14,387 nt of DNA. Origin: an uncultured Faecalibacterium sp. Its GTDB lineage: Bacteria; Bacillota; Clostridia; Oscillospirales; Ruminococcaceae. Below, one piece after another: positions 7,160-13,509 of the stretch (positions within the stretch are counted from its first letter, which is position 1; the number at the start of each line of letters is the position of its first letter). Position numbers and translations under genes: made by a program. The stretch lies in contig CAKTFD010000057.1 of NCBI GenBank assembly GCA_934553285.1, positions 1 through 14,387 of the forward strand, given 5' to 3'. The notes under the pieces were generated by a model. That model did no database searches, was not told the origin of the DNA, and was given only the letters and a program-made list of their open reading frames with translations.

Positions 7160-7454
7160 TGCTGGCGCGGCGGCTCCTTGCGGGGCCGGACGATTTGAAA
7201 TGGCTTCCGCTCTGCGCTAGCCATTATCAGCGGAAAATTTATTTTTGAAAATGAGATAGCGGAGCGTCTGCGGACGCTCCGCTATCTCATTTTCACGGGA
7301 GAAATCGTGATGGAAAACGGCAGTTCCAGCACCTGTTTCCTGCGAAAAATCCATCAAAAACGTTTGAAAGTCCTTTTTATAGTATTCTAAATGTGCGATA
7401 CTACAGGTACCGGGCAAGGCCCGGAATAAAACAGACACACAGGAGGGAAACACC
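7160..7454. other. Intergenic region with hairpins, no gene seen
   Basis: This 295-bp AT-richer gap between the sortase and the 38-residue ORF holds the hairpins at 7199-7225 and 7247-7294. It also holds a 6-bp GC hairpin, CCGGGC-AAG-GCCCGG, at 7410-7424, and the Shine-Dalgarno of the small gene (AGGAGGG, 7441-7447). A weak promoter may exist (TTGAAA 7364-7369, then TCTAAA 7386-7391, spacing 16). A leftward 79-codon frame over this stretch has no ribosome binding site and is not called. Confidence 0.5.
7247..7294 (+). terminator. Perfect 22-bp hairpin, probable terminator of the sortase gene
   Basis: The left arm, GAAAATGAGATAGCGGAGCGTC (7247-7268), is exactly complementary to 7273-7294, with a TGCG loop. 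The A-tract/T-tract ends of the arms (GAAAA and TTTTC) give a short U-run within the stem rather than after it. It lies 88 bp past the sortase stop. A smaller hairpin just upstream pairs AATGGCT (7199-7205) with AGCCATT (7219-7225). Because the arms are so perfect, a small mobile or dispersed repeat is an alternative. Confidence 0.6.
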
Positions 7455-7571
7455 ATGAAAGATTTTGAACTGCGTTATGTGGGCAGCCATGTAGAGGTAT
7501 ACACCTGCAGTGGTGTATTCCTTTTTTCCGCCGATACCGTGCGGGAAGCAATGGAGGAACTGGCCGGGTAA
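7455..7571 (+). CDS. 38-residue hypothetical small protein
   Basis: ATG 7455 to TAA 7571 encodes 38 residues, beginning MKDFELRYVGSHVEVY and ending VREAMEELAG. It is preceded by a near-ideal Shine-Dalgarno, AGGAGGG at 7441-7447, 7 nt from the ATG. The composition is that of a compact, soluble, acidic alpha/beta mini-protein. Two strand-like segments (FELRYVG, HVEVYTC) are followed by GVFLFSADT and an amphipathic helix (VREAMEELA). There is one cysteine, no signal peptide and no transmembrane helix. I do not recognise a named family, although clostridial small proteins of the type ...VEVY...FLFSADT...A...EL seem familiar. The neighbours do not give a function. It is not cotranscribed in any obvious way with the following transporter, which has its own promoter. 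Confidence 0.75.
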   Translation: MKDFELRYVGSHVEVYTCSGVFLFSADTVREAMEELAG

Positions 7572-7689
7572 GCTGCGGCATACCGGCATAAATGTAAAAT
7601 GCATGTAAAATAATAGAAAACTTCTGGTTTGCTGCCGGGAGATATGTTGCGAAATGTGTAGAAAAAGTGGTTTTCCTGTAAAATAAACC

Positions 7690-7719
7690 TTGTTGTGATG
7701 CCCCCTTTGATGGTATAAT
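7690..7719 (+). promoter_or_regulatory. Extended -10 promoter of the Na/Pi-PhoU gene
   Basis: TGGTATAAT (7711-7719) is a perfect -10 box with a TG extension. A weak -35 box, TTGTTG (7690-7695), lies 18 bp upstream. The start would be near 7726, giving a leader of about 100 nt before the ATG at 7827. Confidence 0.75.
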
Positions 7720-7727
7720 AATCATAA

Positions 7728-7781
7728 GCGGCTGCCGGAACAAGGATACGCCGTGTGCGTTTTAGTGGTTCCGGCGGCTGT
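7728..7781 (+). promoter_or_regulatory. Structured 5' leader hairpin of the Na/Pi-PhoU mRNA
   Basis: GCTGCCGGAAC (7731-7741) pairs with GTTCCGGCGGC (7768-7778), with one G-U pair. The stem can be extended outward by three more pairs to 7728 and 7781. The loop contains a second helix, ACGC (7748-7751) with GCGT (7757-7760). There is no U-run after it, so it is not a terminator. It lies wholly within the predicted leader, upstream of the AGGAG (7815-7819). It may stabilise the mRNA or bind a regulator. It matches no riboswitch I recognise. Confidence 0.5.
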
Positions 7782-7826
7782 GTGCTGTAAAGGATCAAAA
7801 GGAAGATTCACATTAGGAGTATCGTT

Positions 7827-9605
7827 ATGGATATCACACACATTACCTCTCTGCTGGGCGGCATTGCGCTGTTCCTGTACGGCATGTCCATCATGGGTGC
7901 CGGACTGGAAAAACTGGCAGGCGGCAAGATGCAGGGCGTACTGCAAAAACTTACCTCCTCCACCATCAAGGGCGTGATCTTCGGCACACTGATCACCGGC
8001 GTCATCCAGTCATCGGCTGGTACGGTGGTTATTTGTGTCGGTCTGGTCAACTCCGGTATTATGACGCTGACGCAGTCGGTAGGCGTTATCATGGGTGCAA
8101 ACATTGGTACTACGGTAACAGGTCAGTTGATCCGCATGGCGGATATCTCAGGCGACAGCCTGTGGCTGACCCTGATCCAGCCCAAGACGTTTGCGCCCGT
8201 GGTGGCGTTTATCGGCTGCATTTTTTATGTGTTCCTGCGCAACGCCAAAAAGAAGAATATCGGCCAGATCATGCTGGGCTTCGGCATCCTGTTTACCGGC
8301 ATGAGCCTGATGGATACCGGTGTTTCTCCCCTGCGGGAAAGCGCAGTGTTCCAGAATTTGTTCGTCACCATGACCAACCCCATCCTGGGCGTTCTGGTAG
8401 GTATGGTGGTCACCGTGATCATCCAGTCCTCTTCTGCCTCGGTGGGTATCCTGCAGGCGCTGTCCAGCACGGGTCTGGTCACCTTCAGCTCTGCCATCCC
8501 CATCATCCTGGGTGCGCATATCGGCACAGCGTTTACGCCGCTGCTCACCATCGGCGGCTCCTCCAAGGATGGTAAGCGTGCCGCGCTCATCCACCTGTAC
8601 TTCAACGTCATCGGCAGCATCATTCTGCTGGCGCTCATCTATGCGGTGCAGTTTACCATCGGCATCCCCATGTGGGGCGATGTGATGAACAAAAGCTCTA
8701 TCGCAAACATCCACACCATGTCCAGCGTGTGCGCCATGCTGCTGTTCCTGCCCTGCAGCGGTGTGTTGAGCCGCCTGGCGATGCTCACGGTACCCAGCAG
8801 CGTGGAGGAAGCTCAGGAGATGAGCATGCCGGTGCTGGACGAGCGCCTGTACAAAAGCCCCGCTGTGGCACTGCAGCAGGCAAAGAATGCGGTCATCAAG
8901 ATGTCTCGCCGTGCAGCCCGCAACGTGAGCCTGGCCGGCCCGCTGCTGATCCGGATGGACGAGGAGACCGTGAGCGCCATCAAGGTGCGGGAAAACCTGA
9001 TCGACCGCATGGAGGTCGAGATCACGAATTACCTTATCAAGCTGACCGACCAGGAACTGGGCGATGACGAGAGCCATACCGTGACCGAGCTGCTGAACTT
9101 TGTCACCGAGTTCGAGCGCATCGGCGACTATGCCGTGAACATCATGGAAAAGTCCGAGGAGCTGCAGGAAAAGGAAGCCAGCTTCAGCGAGAGCGCACAA
9201 AAGGAGCTGCGCCTGCTGGAGGCTGCACTGGAGCGCATCCTGACCCTGACCAACGATGCCTTTGAAAACGATGATATCCAGAAGGCTTCTCAGGTGGAGC
9301 CGCTGGAGGAGGTCATTGATGTGATGGTGGACCGCCTGCGCGACCAGCACATCCGCCGCCTGAAAGACGGCATCTGCTCCATCGATACCGGTGTGGTGTT
9401 CCTGGATGTGCTGAACAATGCAGAGCGCATCTCTGACCACTGCTCTAACATCGCGGTGCGGATGGTGGGCATGGACGCCGGTGAGGATTACGACTCCCAT
9501 ACCCTCAAGAGCATCATGCATCACAACCCCAGCAAGGACTATATGCTGGAGTACGAGCAGTGCCGCAAGGAGTATCTTGTGCCGCTGGAAGAACTGGAAG
9601 CATAA
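7827..9605 (+). CDS. Na+/phosphate cotransporter with C-terminal PhoU domain
   Basis: This 592-residue protein has a membrane part (about 1-330) and a cytoplasmic helical PhoU-like part (about 350-570). The membrane part has the two Na/Pi repeats: GGIALFLYGM, then GVIQSSAGTVVI and MGANIGTTVTGQL, and later VIIQSSSASVGIL and LGAHIGTAFTPLL. The first repeat reads QSSAG instead of QSSSA. The PhoU part has the two typical acidic motifs, EFERIGDYAVNI and NNAERISDHCSNIA, which bind metal in PhoU proteins. It probably imports phosphate with sodium, with PhoU gating or sensing. ATG 7827 has AGGAG (7815-7819) 7 nt upstream. It has its own promoter and leader. It is the full-length paralogue of the PhoU-less protein at 5442-6440. 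Confidence 0.94.
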   Translation: MDITHITSLLGGIALFLYGMSIMGAGLEKLAGGKMQGVLQKLTSSTIKGVIFGTLITGVIQSSAGTVVICVGLVNSGIMTLTQSVGVIMGANIGTTVTGQLIRMADISGDSLWLTLIQPKTFAPVVAFIGCIFYVFLRNAKKKNIGQIMLGFGILFTGMSLMDTGVSPLRESAVFQNLFVTMTNPILGVLVGMVVTVIIQSSSASVGILQALSSTGLVTFSSAIPIILGAHIGTAFTPLLTIGGSSKDGKRAALIHLYFNVIGSIILLALIYAVQFTIGIPMWGDVMNKSSIANIHTMSSVCAMLLFLPCSGVLSRLAMLTVPSSVEEAQEMSMPVLDERLYKSPAVALQQAKNAVIKMSRRAARNVSLAGPLLIRMDEETVSAIKVRENLIDRMEVEITNYLIKLTDQELGDDESHTVTELLNFVTEFERIGDYAVNIMEKSEELQEKEASFSESAQKELRLLEAALERILTLTNDAFENDDIQKASQVEPLEEVIDVMVDRLRDQHIRRLKDGICSIDTGVVFLDVLNNAERISDHCSNIAVRMVGMDAGEDYDSHTLKSIMHHNPSKDYMLEYEQCRKEYLVPLEELEA

Positions 9606-9622
9606 AAAATACGATATCTGCC

Positions 9623-9660
9623 AGGAGGCCGCTGCACAACAGTCTGTGCGGCGGCCTCCT
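9623..9660. terminator. 15-bp hairpin between convergent genes, probable terminator
   Basis: AGGAGGCCGCTGCAC (9623-9637) pairs with GTGCGGCGGCCTCCT (9646-9660) with one G-T wobble and an 8-nt loop. It begins 17 bp after the stop of the transporter gene and ends 26 bp before the stop of the leftward gene. Neither side has a proper T-run, so it is either a weak bidirectional terminator or an mRNA 3'-end stabiliser. Confidence 0.6.
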
Positions 9661-9686
9661 AGTGCATTCTGGCGGTGCGGCTGCGG

Positions 9687-10061
9687 TCATTCCCCCAGGT
9701 CTTCCAGCAGCAGATCCAGCTCCCGGGCGCTGTTTACCACAAGGCCGCGCTTGATGCGCAGGGCATCGTTTTCCGGCAGAAGGTTCGTGTAGATGCCGGT
9801 CACCCGGATCAGGGTTCCCGGGGTGCCGTCGGTACGGCAGGTGTATACAGCCACCCGGCCGCCGGCGTCCTGCAGGCAGTAGCGGGCGGCATCCGCCTGC
9901 GGCACGGTCTGGGCAGCCAGACGCAGTGGGGAAGAGGGGGCCGCCTCCGACCCGGCGGGGCTTTCCGGCAGCTGCAGCCGGGGCAGCGCCATCCAGAACA
10001 GGCTGAATACGATGGTGAACACGCAAAGCCCGTAGAACAGGCAGACAGACAATTTGCGCAT
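9687..10061 (-). CDS. Small membrane-anchored protein with BofC-like C-terminal region
   Basis: The gene encodes 124 residues. Residues about 5-26 (SVCLFYGLCVFTIVFSLFWM) form a single N-terminal membrane anchor or uncleaved signal. A Pro/Ser/Ala-rich linker follows, then a small domain: RYCLQDAGGRVAVYTC, then LIRVTGIYTNLLPENDALRI and LVVNSARELDLLLEDLGE. The order xYxLxxxxGxVAVY ... LPxxDxxxLxxGxxVxSxxELxxLLED resembles the C-terminal domain of BofC-like proteins and many short uncharacterised clostridial proteins. The resemblance is by eye. The domain should lie outside the cell. ATG 10061 has AAAGGAG about 9 nt upstream. It is divergent from the PBP gene with about 215-280 bp between the starts. 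The role is unknown. Confidence 0.85.
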   Translation of the reverse strand: MRKLSVCLFYGLCVFTIVFSLFWMALPRLQLPESPAGSEAAPSSPLRLAAQTVPQADAARYCLQDAGGRVAVYTCRTDGTPGTLIRVTGIYTNLLPENDALRIKRGLVVNSARELDLLLEDLGE

Positions 10062-10196
10062 GAAAAAACACTCCTTTCACCTGCAAGTATGCCCCATTTT
10101 GGCGGATAGCAGACAATTTTCACATCCGGGCACTGTACTTTCTGCGGGGGAGTGTGTTATACTATTTATATCTGTTTTGCGCACAAAGATTGGTTC

Positions 10197-10225
10197 TTGC
10201 CCGGTTTGGGTGCGCGTGCTATAAT
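10197..10225 (+). promoter_or_regulatory. Extended -10 promoter of the class A PBP gene
   Basis: TTGCCC (10197-10202) and a perfect TATAAT (10220-10225) are 17 bp apart, and TGC directly before the -10 box gives the TGn extension. The start would be near 10232, inside a 7-bp tandem repeat TTGCAGT-TTGCAGT (10232-10245). A second, weaker extended -10 (TGTTATACT, 10155-10163) lies upstream. The leader to the likely start region is about 95-110 nt. Confidence 0.75.
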
Positions 10226-10310
10226 ATGGTATTGCAGTTTGCAGTTTCGTGTCACAGACAATGTGGATAAAACCCGGTGCAGCAATGCCCGGCAACAGTC
10301 TTAAAATGTC

Positions 10311-10316
10311 AGGAGG
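10311..10316 (+). promoter_or_regulatory. Strong Shine-Dalgarno of the PBP gene, pointing to a non-standard start
   Basis: AGGAGG is the only good ribosome binding site in the leader. Ideal spacing (8 nt) puts the start at ATC 10325-10327, which would give ISNNEMRK. The first in-frame ATG (10340) is 23 nt away. The upstream in-frame GTG (10277) lies before this site and has no Shine-Dalgarno of its own. An out-of-frame ATG-AGA-TGA (10335-10343) overlaps the 10340 ATG. Confidence 0.6.
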
Positions 10317-10339
10317 CGATCCCTATCTCCAACAATGAG

Positions 10340-12880
10340 ATGAGAAAGATCCATCGGGGCAGCGAGGAACAGCCTGCCCGCCCGGTGGGACGTAAAGTTA
10401 ATGTGGCCCAGAGCCGCCGCGAGGCACCGAACGCACCGGAAAAACGCTCCGGTGCACCCAAAGCACCCAAGGCGCCTAAGGCACCCAGAGAAAAGGGCCG
10501 GCACCCGGTTCTGCGGTTCATCGGCCGCATCATCGCTACCGTGCTGTGCCTGGGGGTCATGCTGGGCAGCGTGGTGGCTGTGGGCATGGTGTACTACGTA
10601 GTGCAGGCTACCGCCAACGATGGCGATCTGCTGGATCTGGACAACATCCAGCTGAGCCAGTCCAGTATGGTGGTGGCGACCGACCCGGATACCGGCGCAC
10701 AGGTGGAGTATGCCACCCTGCGCTCTTCCAACAGCCACCGCGTGTGGGCAGACCTGGAACAGATCCCGTCCAACCTGCAGTATGCCTTTATCTGCACCGA
10801 GGATAAGGATTTCTACACAGAACCCGGTGTCAATTTTAAACGTACTATCGGCGCAATGATCAACGAGTACCTGCTGCCCATCTACAGCTCCAAGCAGGGC
10901 GCATCTACGCTGGAACAGCAGCTCATCAAGAACCTGACCGATGATAACAGTGCCAGCGGCATCGATGGTGCGCTGCGCAAGGTGCGCGAGATCTACCGCG
11001 CCCTTTGCCTGAGCCGCAGCTACTCCAAGGAGACCATTCTGGAAGCCTATCTGAACACCATCAGCTTTACCGGCACGATCCAGGGTGTGCAGACGGCTGC
11101 CAACGAATACTTTAACAAGGATGTCAGCCAGCTGACCCTGTGGGAGTGCGCTTCCATTGCATCTATCACCAAAAATCCTACCAACTATAACCCCTATACG
11201 AACCCCGAAAACCTGATCAACCGCCGCAACTTTATCATGTACAACATGTGGCAGCAGGGGGTCATCAGTGAGGAGGACTACCGCAACGGCGCTGCACAGC
11301 CCCTTGTGCTGGCCGAAGAGGACAGCGGCAAAAAGCCCAGCACGGTCACCTCTTATTTTACCGATGCACTGTTCAACGAGGTCGTGCAGGATATCATGGC
11401 CAAGGAGGGCATCACCGAGGCAGAAGCCCAGAAGATGCTGTACACCGGCGGCTTTACCATTGAGGCTACCGTTAACACCAAGCTGCAGTCCCAGATGGAA
11501 AATCTGATGCTGAACGCGGACGATGCGACCTTCCCGGCGGGCTGGCATGAGGAAGAGGTCGCCTCCATCTCGGACGATGATGTGCAGGTGTTCAATGAGG
11601 ACGGCACCCCCAAGACCCGTACCGGCGAGGACGGCACCGTCTACTATTACCGCAATGTGCGCACCCAGGCGGCTATGGTCACCCTGGATTACGATGGCAA
11701 TGTGCTGGCCATGGTAGGCGGCGTGGGCGAAAAGACCAAGAGCCTCTCCCTGAACCGCGCTTATAGTGTGGACCGCCAGACCGGTTCTACCATCAAGCCC
11801 ATCGGTGCCTATGCACTGGGCATTGAGTATGGTCTGGTCAACTGGTCCACCATGCTCAACAACTCGCCCCTGTACCAAAAGCAGGATATGGTCATCCGTG
11901 ATGAGGATTACTGCCGCCGCAACGGCCTGATGGGCCTGTCCGACAAGCAGCTCAAGGCCTATCCCAACGCCTGGCGCAGCTGGCCCCGCAACTACGGCGG
12001 CAACAGCGGCGATGGCAGGGATGTCCCGCTGTGGAACGGCTTGGCACGCTCGCTGAACACCATCGCAGTGCGCGTGGGCGACCTGGTGGGCGCAAGCAAT
12101 ATCTTCAACTTTGTGTACAATACCCTGCAGCTGGATTCGCTGGACCCCACCAACGATGTGGGTCTGGCTCAGATGGTCATGGGCAGCCAGACCAAGGGTG
12201 TTACCCCCATGGCACTGGCTGCAGCCTTCCAGATCTTCTATGATGGCGAGTATACCACCCCGCACCTGTACACCCGTGTGCTGGACCGGGACGGCAATAT
12301 TTACCTGGAAAACAACGCCACCAGCTATCAGGCGCTGACCCCGGAAACTGCTTATATCATGAACCGCCTGCTGAAAAACGTTCTGTTCTCCAGCGTAGGT
12401 ACGGCCAGCGGCCGCTACCCCAACTCCAACGGCATGGAAGCCTTTGGTAAGACCGGTACTGCCAGCGACGAAAAAGACCTGTGGTTCGTGGGCGGCACCC
12501 CGTATTATGTTACCGCCGTTTGGTGGGGCTACGATGCACCCTACGATATGACCCGTACCCTGACCAAGCAGCAGGCCAAGACCCGTACCTGCGTTACGGC
12601 CTGGAAGACCCTGATGGAGCAGGCACAGGCGGATCTGCCGTATAAGGCATTCCCGACCTCGGACGGCGTGGTGGAGCGCCGCTACTGCACCCAGAGCGGC
12701 CTGCTGGCCGGTGCATCCTGCCCGGATACAGCGGTGGGCTATTACCGTGCCGAAGATCTGCCCGATACCTGCACCTACTCCCATGGCGCAGCCCGGGCTG
12801 CCGCAGAGGAGGACGCCGGCGCAGCAGCACCTGTGCAGCCGGTCGTCCCCACGGACACCAGCAACCTGGATACGGACTGA
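10340..12880 (+). CDS. Class A penicillin-binding protein (bifunctional transglycosylase/transpeptidase)
   Basis: The protein is 846 residues from ATG 10340, or up to 867 from GTG 10277. It polymerises lipid II and cross-links peptidoglycan at the outer face of the membrane. A basic, Lys/Ala/Pro-rich cytoplasmic tail (APKAPKAPKAP) precedes one transmembrane helix (about 59-87). The glycosyltransferase 51 domain has CTEDKDFYTEPGVNF, with catalytic Glu about 154, then QGASTLEQQLIKNL (about 186-199) and KVREIYRAL. The usual EDxxFxxHxGxD reads Glu for the His and Asn for the Asp. The transpeptidase domain has GSTIKP with the nucleophile Ser about 483 and Lys 486, then RSLNTIA with Ser 571 and Asn 573, and GKTGTAS at about 703-709. 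The short tail is Ala/Pro-rich and lacks a PASTA domain. The start is uncertain (see the separate Shine-Dalgarno entry). It has its own promoter and is probably monocistronic. Confidence 0.93.
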   Translation: MRKIHRGSEEQPARPVGRKVNVAQSRREAPNAPEKRSGAPKAPKAPKAPREKGRHPVLRFIGRIIATVLCLGVMLGSVVAVGMVYYVVQATANDGDLLDLDNIQLSQSSMVVATDPDTGAQVEYATLRSSNSHRVWADLEQIPSNLQYAFICTEDKDFYTEPGVNFKRTIGAMINEYLLPIYSSKQGASTLEQQLIKNLTDDNSASGIDGALRKVREIYRALCLSRSYSKETILEAYLNTISFTGTIQGVQTAANEYFNKDVSQLTLWECASIASITKNPTNYNPYTNPENLINRRNFIMYNMWQQGVISEEDYRNGAAQPLVLAEEDSGKKPSTVTSYFTDALFNEVVQDIMAKEGITEAEAQKMLYTGGFTIEATVNTKLQSQMENLMLNADDATFPAGWHEEEVASISDDDVQVFNEDGTPKTRTGEDGTVYYYRNVRTQAAMVTLDYDGNVLAMVGGVGEKTKSLSLNRAYSVDRQTGSTIKPIGAYALGIEYGLVNWSTMLNNSPLYQKQDMVIRDEDYCRRNGLMGLSDKQLKAYPNAWRSWPRNYGGNSGDGRDVPLWNGLARSLNTIAVRVGDLVGASNIFNFVYNTLQLDSLDPTNDVGLAQMVMGSQTKGVTPMALAAAFQIFYDGEYTTPHLYTRVLDRDGNIYLENNATSYQALTPETAYIMNRLLKNVLFSSVGTASGRYPNSNGMEAFGKTGTASDEKDLWFVGGTPYYVTAVWWGYDAPYDMTRTLTKQQAKTRTCVTAWKTLMEQAQADLPYKAFPTSDGVVERRYCTQSGLLAGASCPDTAVGYYRAEDLPDTCTYSHGAARAAAEEDAGAAAPVQPVVPTDTSNLDTD

Positions 12881-12967
12881 GCGAAAAATCATACTTTTCC
12901 GTCGCTTTGCCTAAAATCCGGCAAGGATGGGCCGCACTTCACGAAACAAAACTGGATATTTTGACAA

Positions 12968-13015
12968 AATAGCATCCGGACTCTTGCATTGCAGGGGTTC
13001 GGATGCTATTATATT
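12968..13015 (+). terminator. Long hairpin with T-rich tail between the PBP and ACT genes
   Basis: AATAGCATCCG (12968-12978) pairs perfectly with CGGATGCTATT (13000-13010). The stem continues inward for nine more pairs with some G-U (GACTCTTGC with GCAGGGGTT), leaving a 3-nt loop. ATATTTT follows. It can terminate PBP transcription. It also overlaps the candidate promoter of the next gene, so it may double as an operator or attenuator. Confidence 0.6.
12984..13012 (+). promoter_or_regulatory. Candidate promoter of the ACT-hom pair, inside the hairpin
   Basis: TGCTATTAT (13004-13012) is an extended -10 box matching 5 of 6 core positions. TTGCAT (12984-12989) lies 17 bp upstream as a weak -35 box. 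The start would be near 13019, giving a leader of about 33 nt. A perfect TTGACA at 12961-12966 has no good -10 box at 17 bp spacing. The promoter is built from the loop-proximal and right-arm sequence of the hairpin at 12968-13010. Confidence 0.45.
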
Positions 13016-13051
13016 TTCTGCAAGAACACTTGTGTTTGTGAGGTGAACAAG

Positions 13052-13483
13052 TTGGAGCGTCGCTTTTATCTGGTGGACGCACAGGTACTGCCGGAGGTGT
13101 TTCTCAAGGTGGTCCGTGCCAAGGAGCTGCTGGCCAGCGGGGAAGCACGCAGCATTTCGGCTGCGACCCGGGCTGTGGATCTTTCGCGCAGCGCATTTTA
13201 TAAGTATAAGGATTGTATTTTTGATTCCGAGAACAGCCGCGAGGTGATAACGGTCATGGCGACCCTGCGGGATGAGACCGGTGCGCTGCAAAGCCTGCTG
13301 GCCGGTATCAGCGCCGCAGGTGCCAGCATTGTGACCATCAACCAGTCCACGCCGGAAAACGGGGCCGCGCTGGTGGCGGTCACCATCCGCACCGATACCA
13401 TGCAGATGAGCCCGGAGGAGCTGACCGAAAAACTTTCGCGGCAGCGCATGGTGGTGGGTGTGCACTGTGGGTATAACCTGTAA
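13052..13483 (+). CDS. ACT domain-containing protein of the PheB (UPF0735) family
   Basis: This protein has 143 residues. The N-terminal part, RRFYLVDAQVLPEVFLKVVRAK followed by ATRAVDLSRSAFYKYKDCIF, matches the helix-turn-helix-like region of PheB-type proteins. The ACT domain follows, from about residue 66 (EVITVMATLRDETGALQSLL) to the end, with ASIVTINQSTPENGAA in the middle. ACT domains bind amino acids and control metabolic enzymes. Its position 26 bp before homoserine dehydrogenase suggests a role in regulating the aspartate-family pathway. I choose TTG 13052 as start because GAGGTG (13040-13045) is 6 nt upstream and the family starts just before the RRFYLV segment. An in-frame GTG at 13043 lies within that Shine-Dalgarno. 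The in-frame ATG at 12989 lies inside the hairpin and predates the likely transcription start. It is read with the hom gene. Confidence 0.88.
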   Translation: MERRFYLVDAQVLPEVFLKVVRAKELLASGEARSISAATRAVDLSRSAFYKYKDCIFDSENSREVITVMATLRDETGALQSLLAGISAAGASIVTINQSTPENGAALVAVTIRTDTMQMSPEELTEKLSRQRMVVGVHCGYNL

Positions 13484-13509
13484 GAAACAGGAAACGAGGG
13501 GAAAAGTAT

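Noticed and set aside
7217..7456. Leftward 79-codon frame over the intergenic hairpin
   Set aside because: It spans the perfect inverted repeat and the ribosome binding site of the 38-residue gene, and has no Shine-Dalgarno of its own.
8148..9524. Leftward frame of 458 codons inside the Na/Pi-PhoU gene
   Set aside because: It is an antisense shadow of a clearly conserved coding frame, with unnatural His/Asp/Ala composition.
10301..12892. Leftward frame of 863 codons opposite the PBP gene
   Set aside because: It is antisense to a class A PBP with all catalytic motifs. Its length reflects codon bias, not a second gene.
12961..12989. Promoter using the perfect TTGACA at 12961
   Set aside because: The hexamer 17 bp downstream is TTGCAT, a poor -10 box, and the start would fall inside the hairpin. 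The extended -10 at 13004-13012 is preferred.
13477..13491. Hairpin CCTGT/ACAGG over the ACT stop codon
   Set aside because: It has only five base pairs between two tightly spaced genes and is likely chance.
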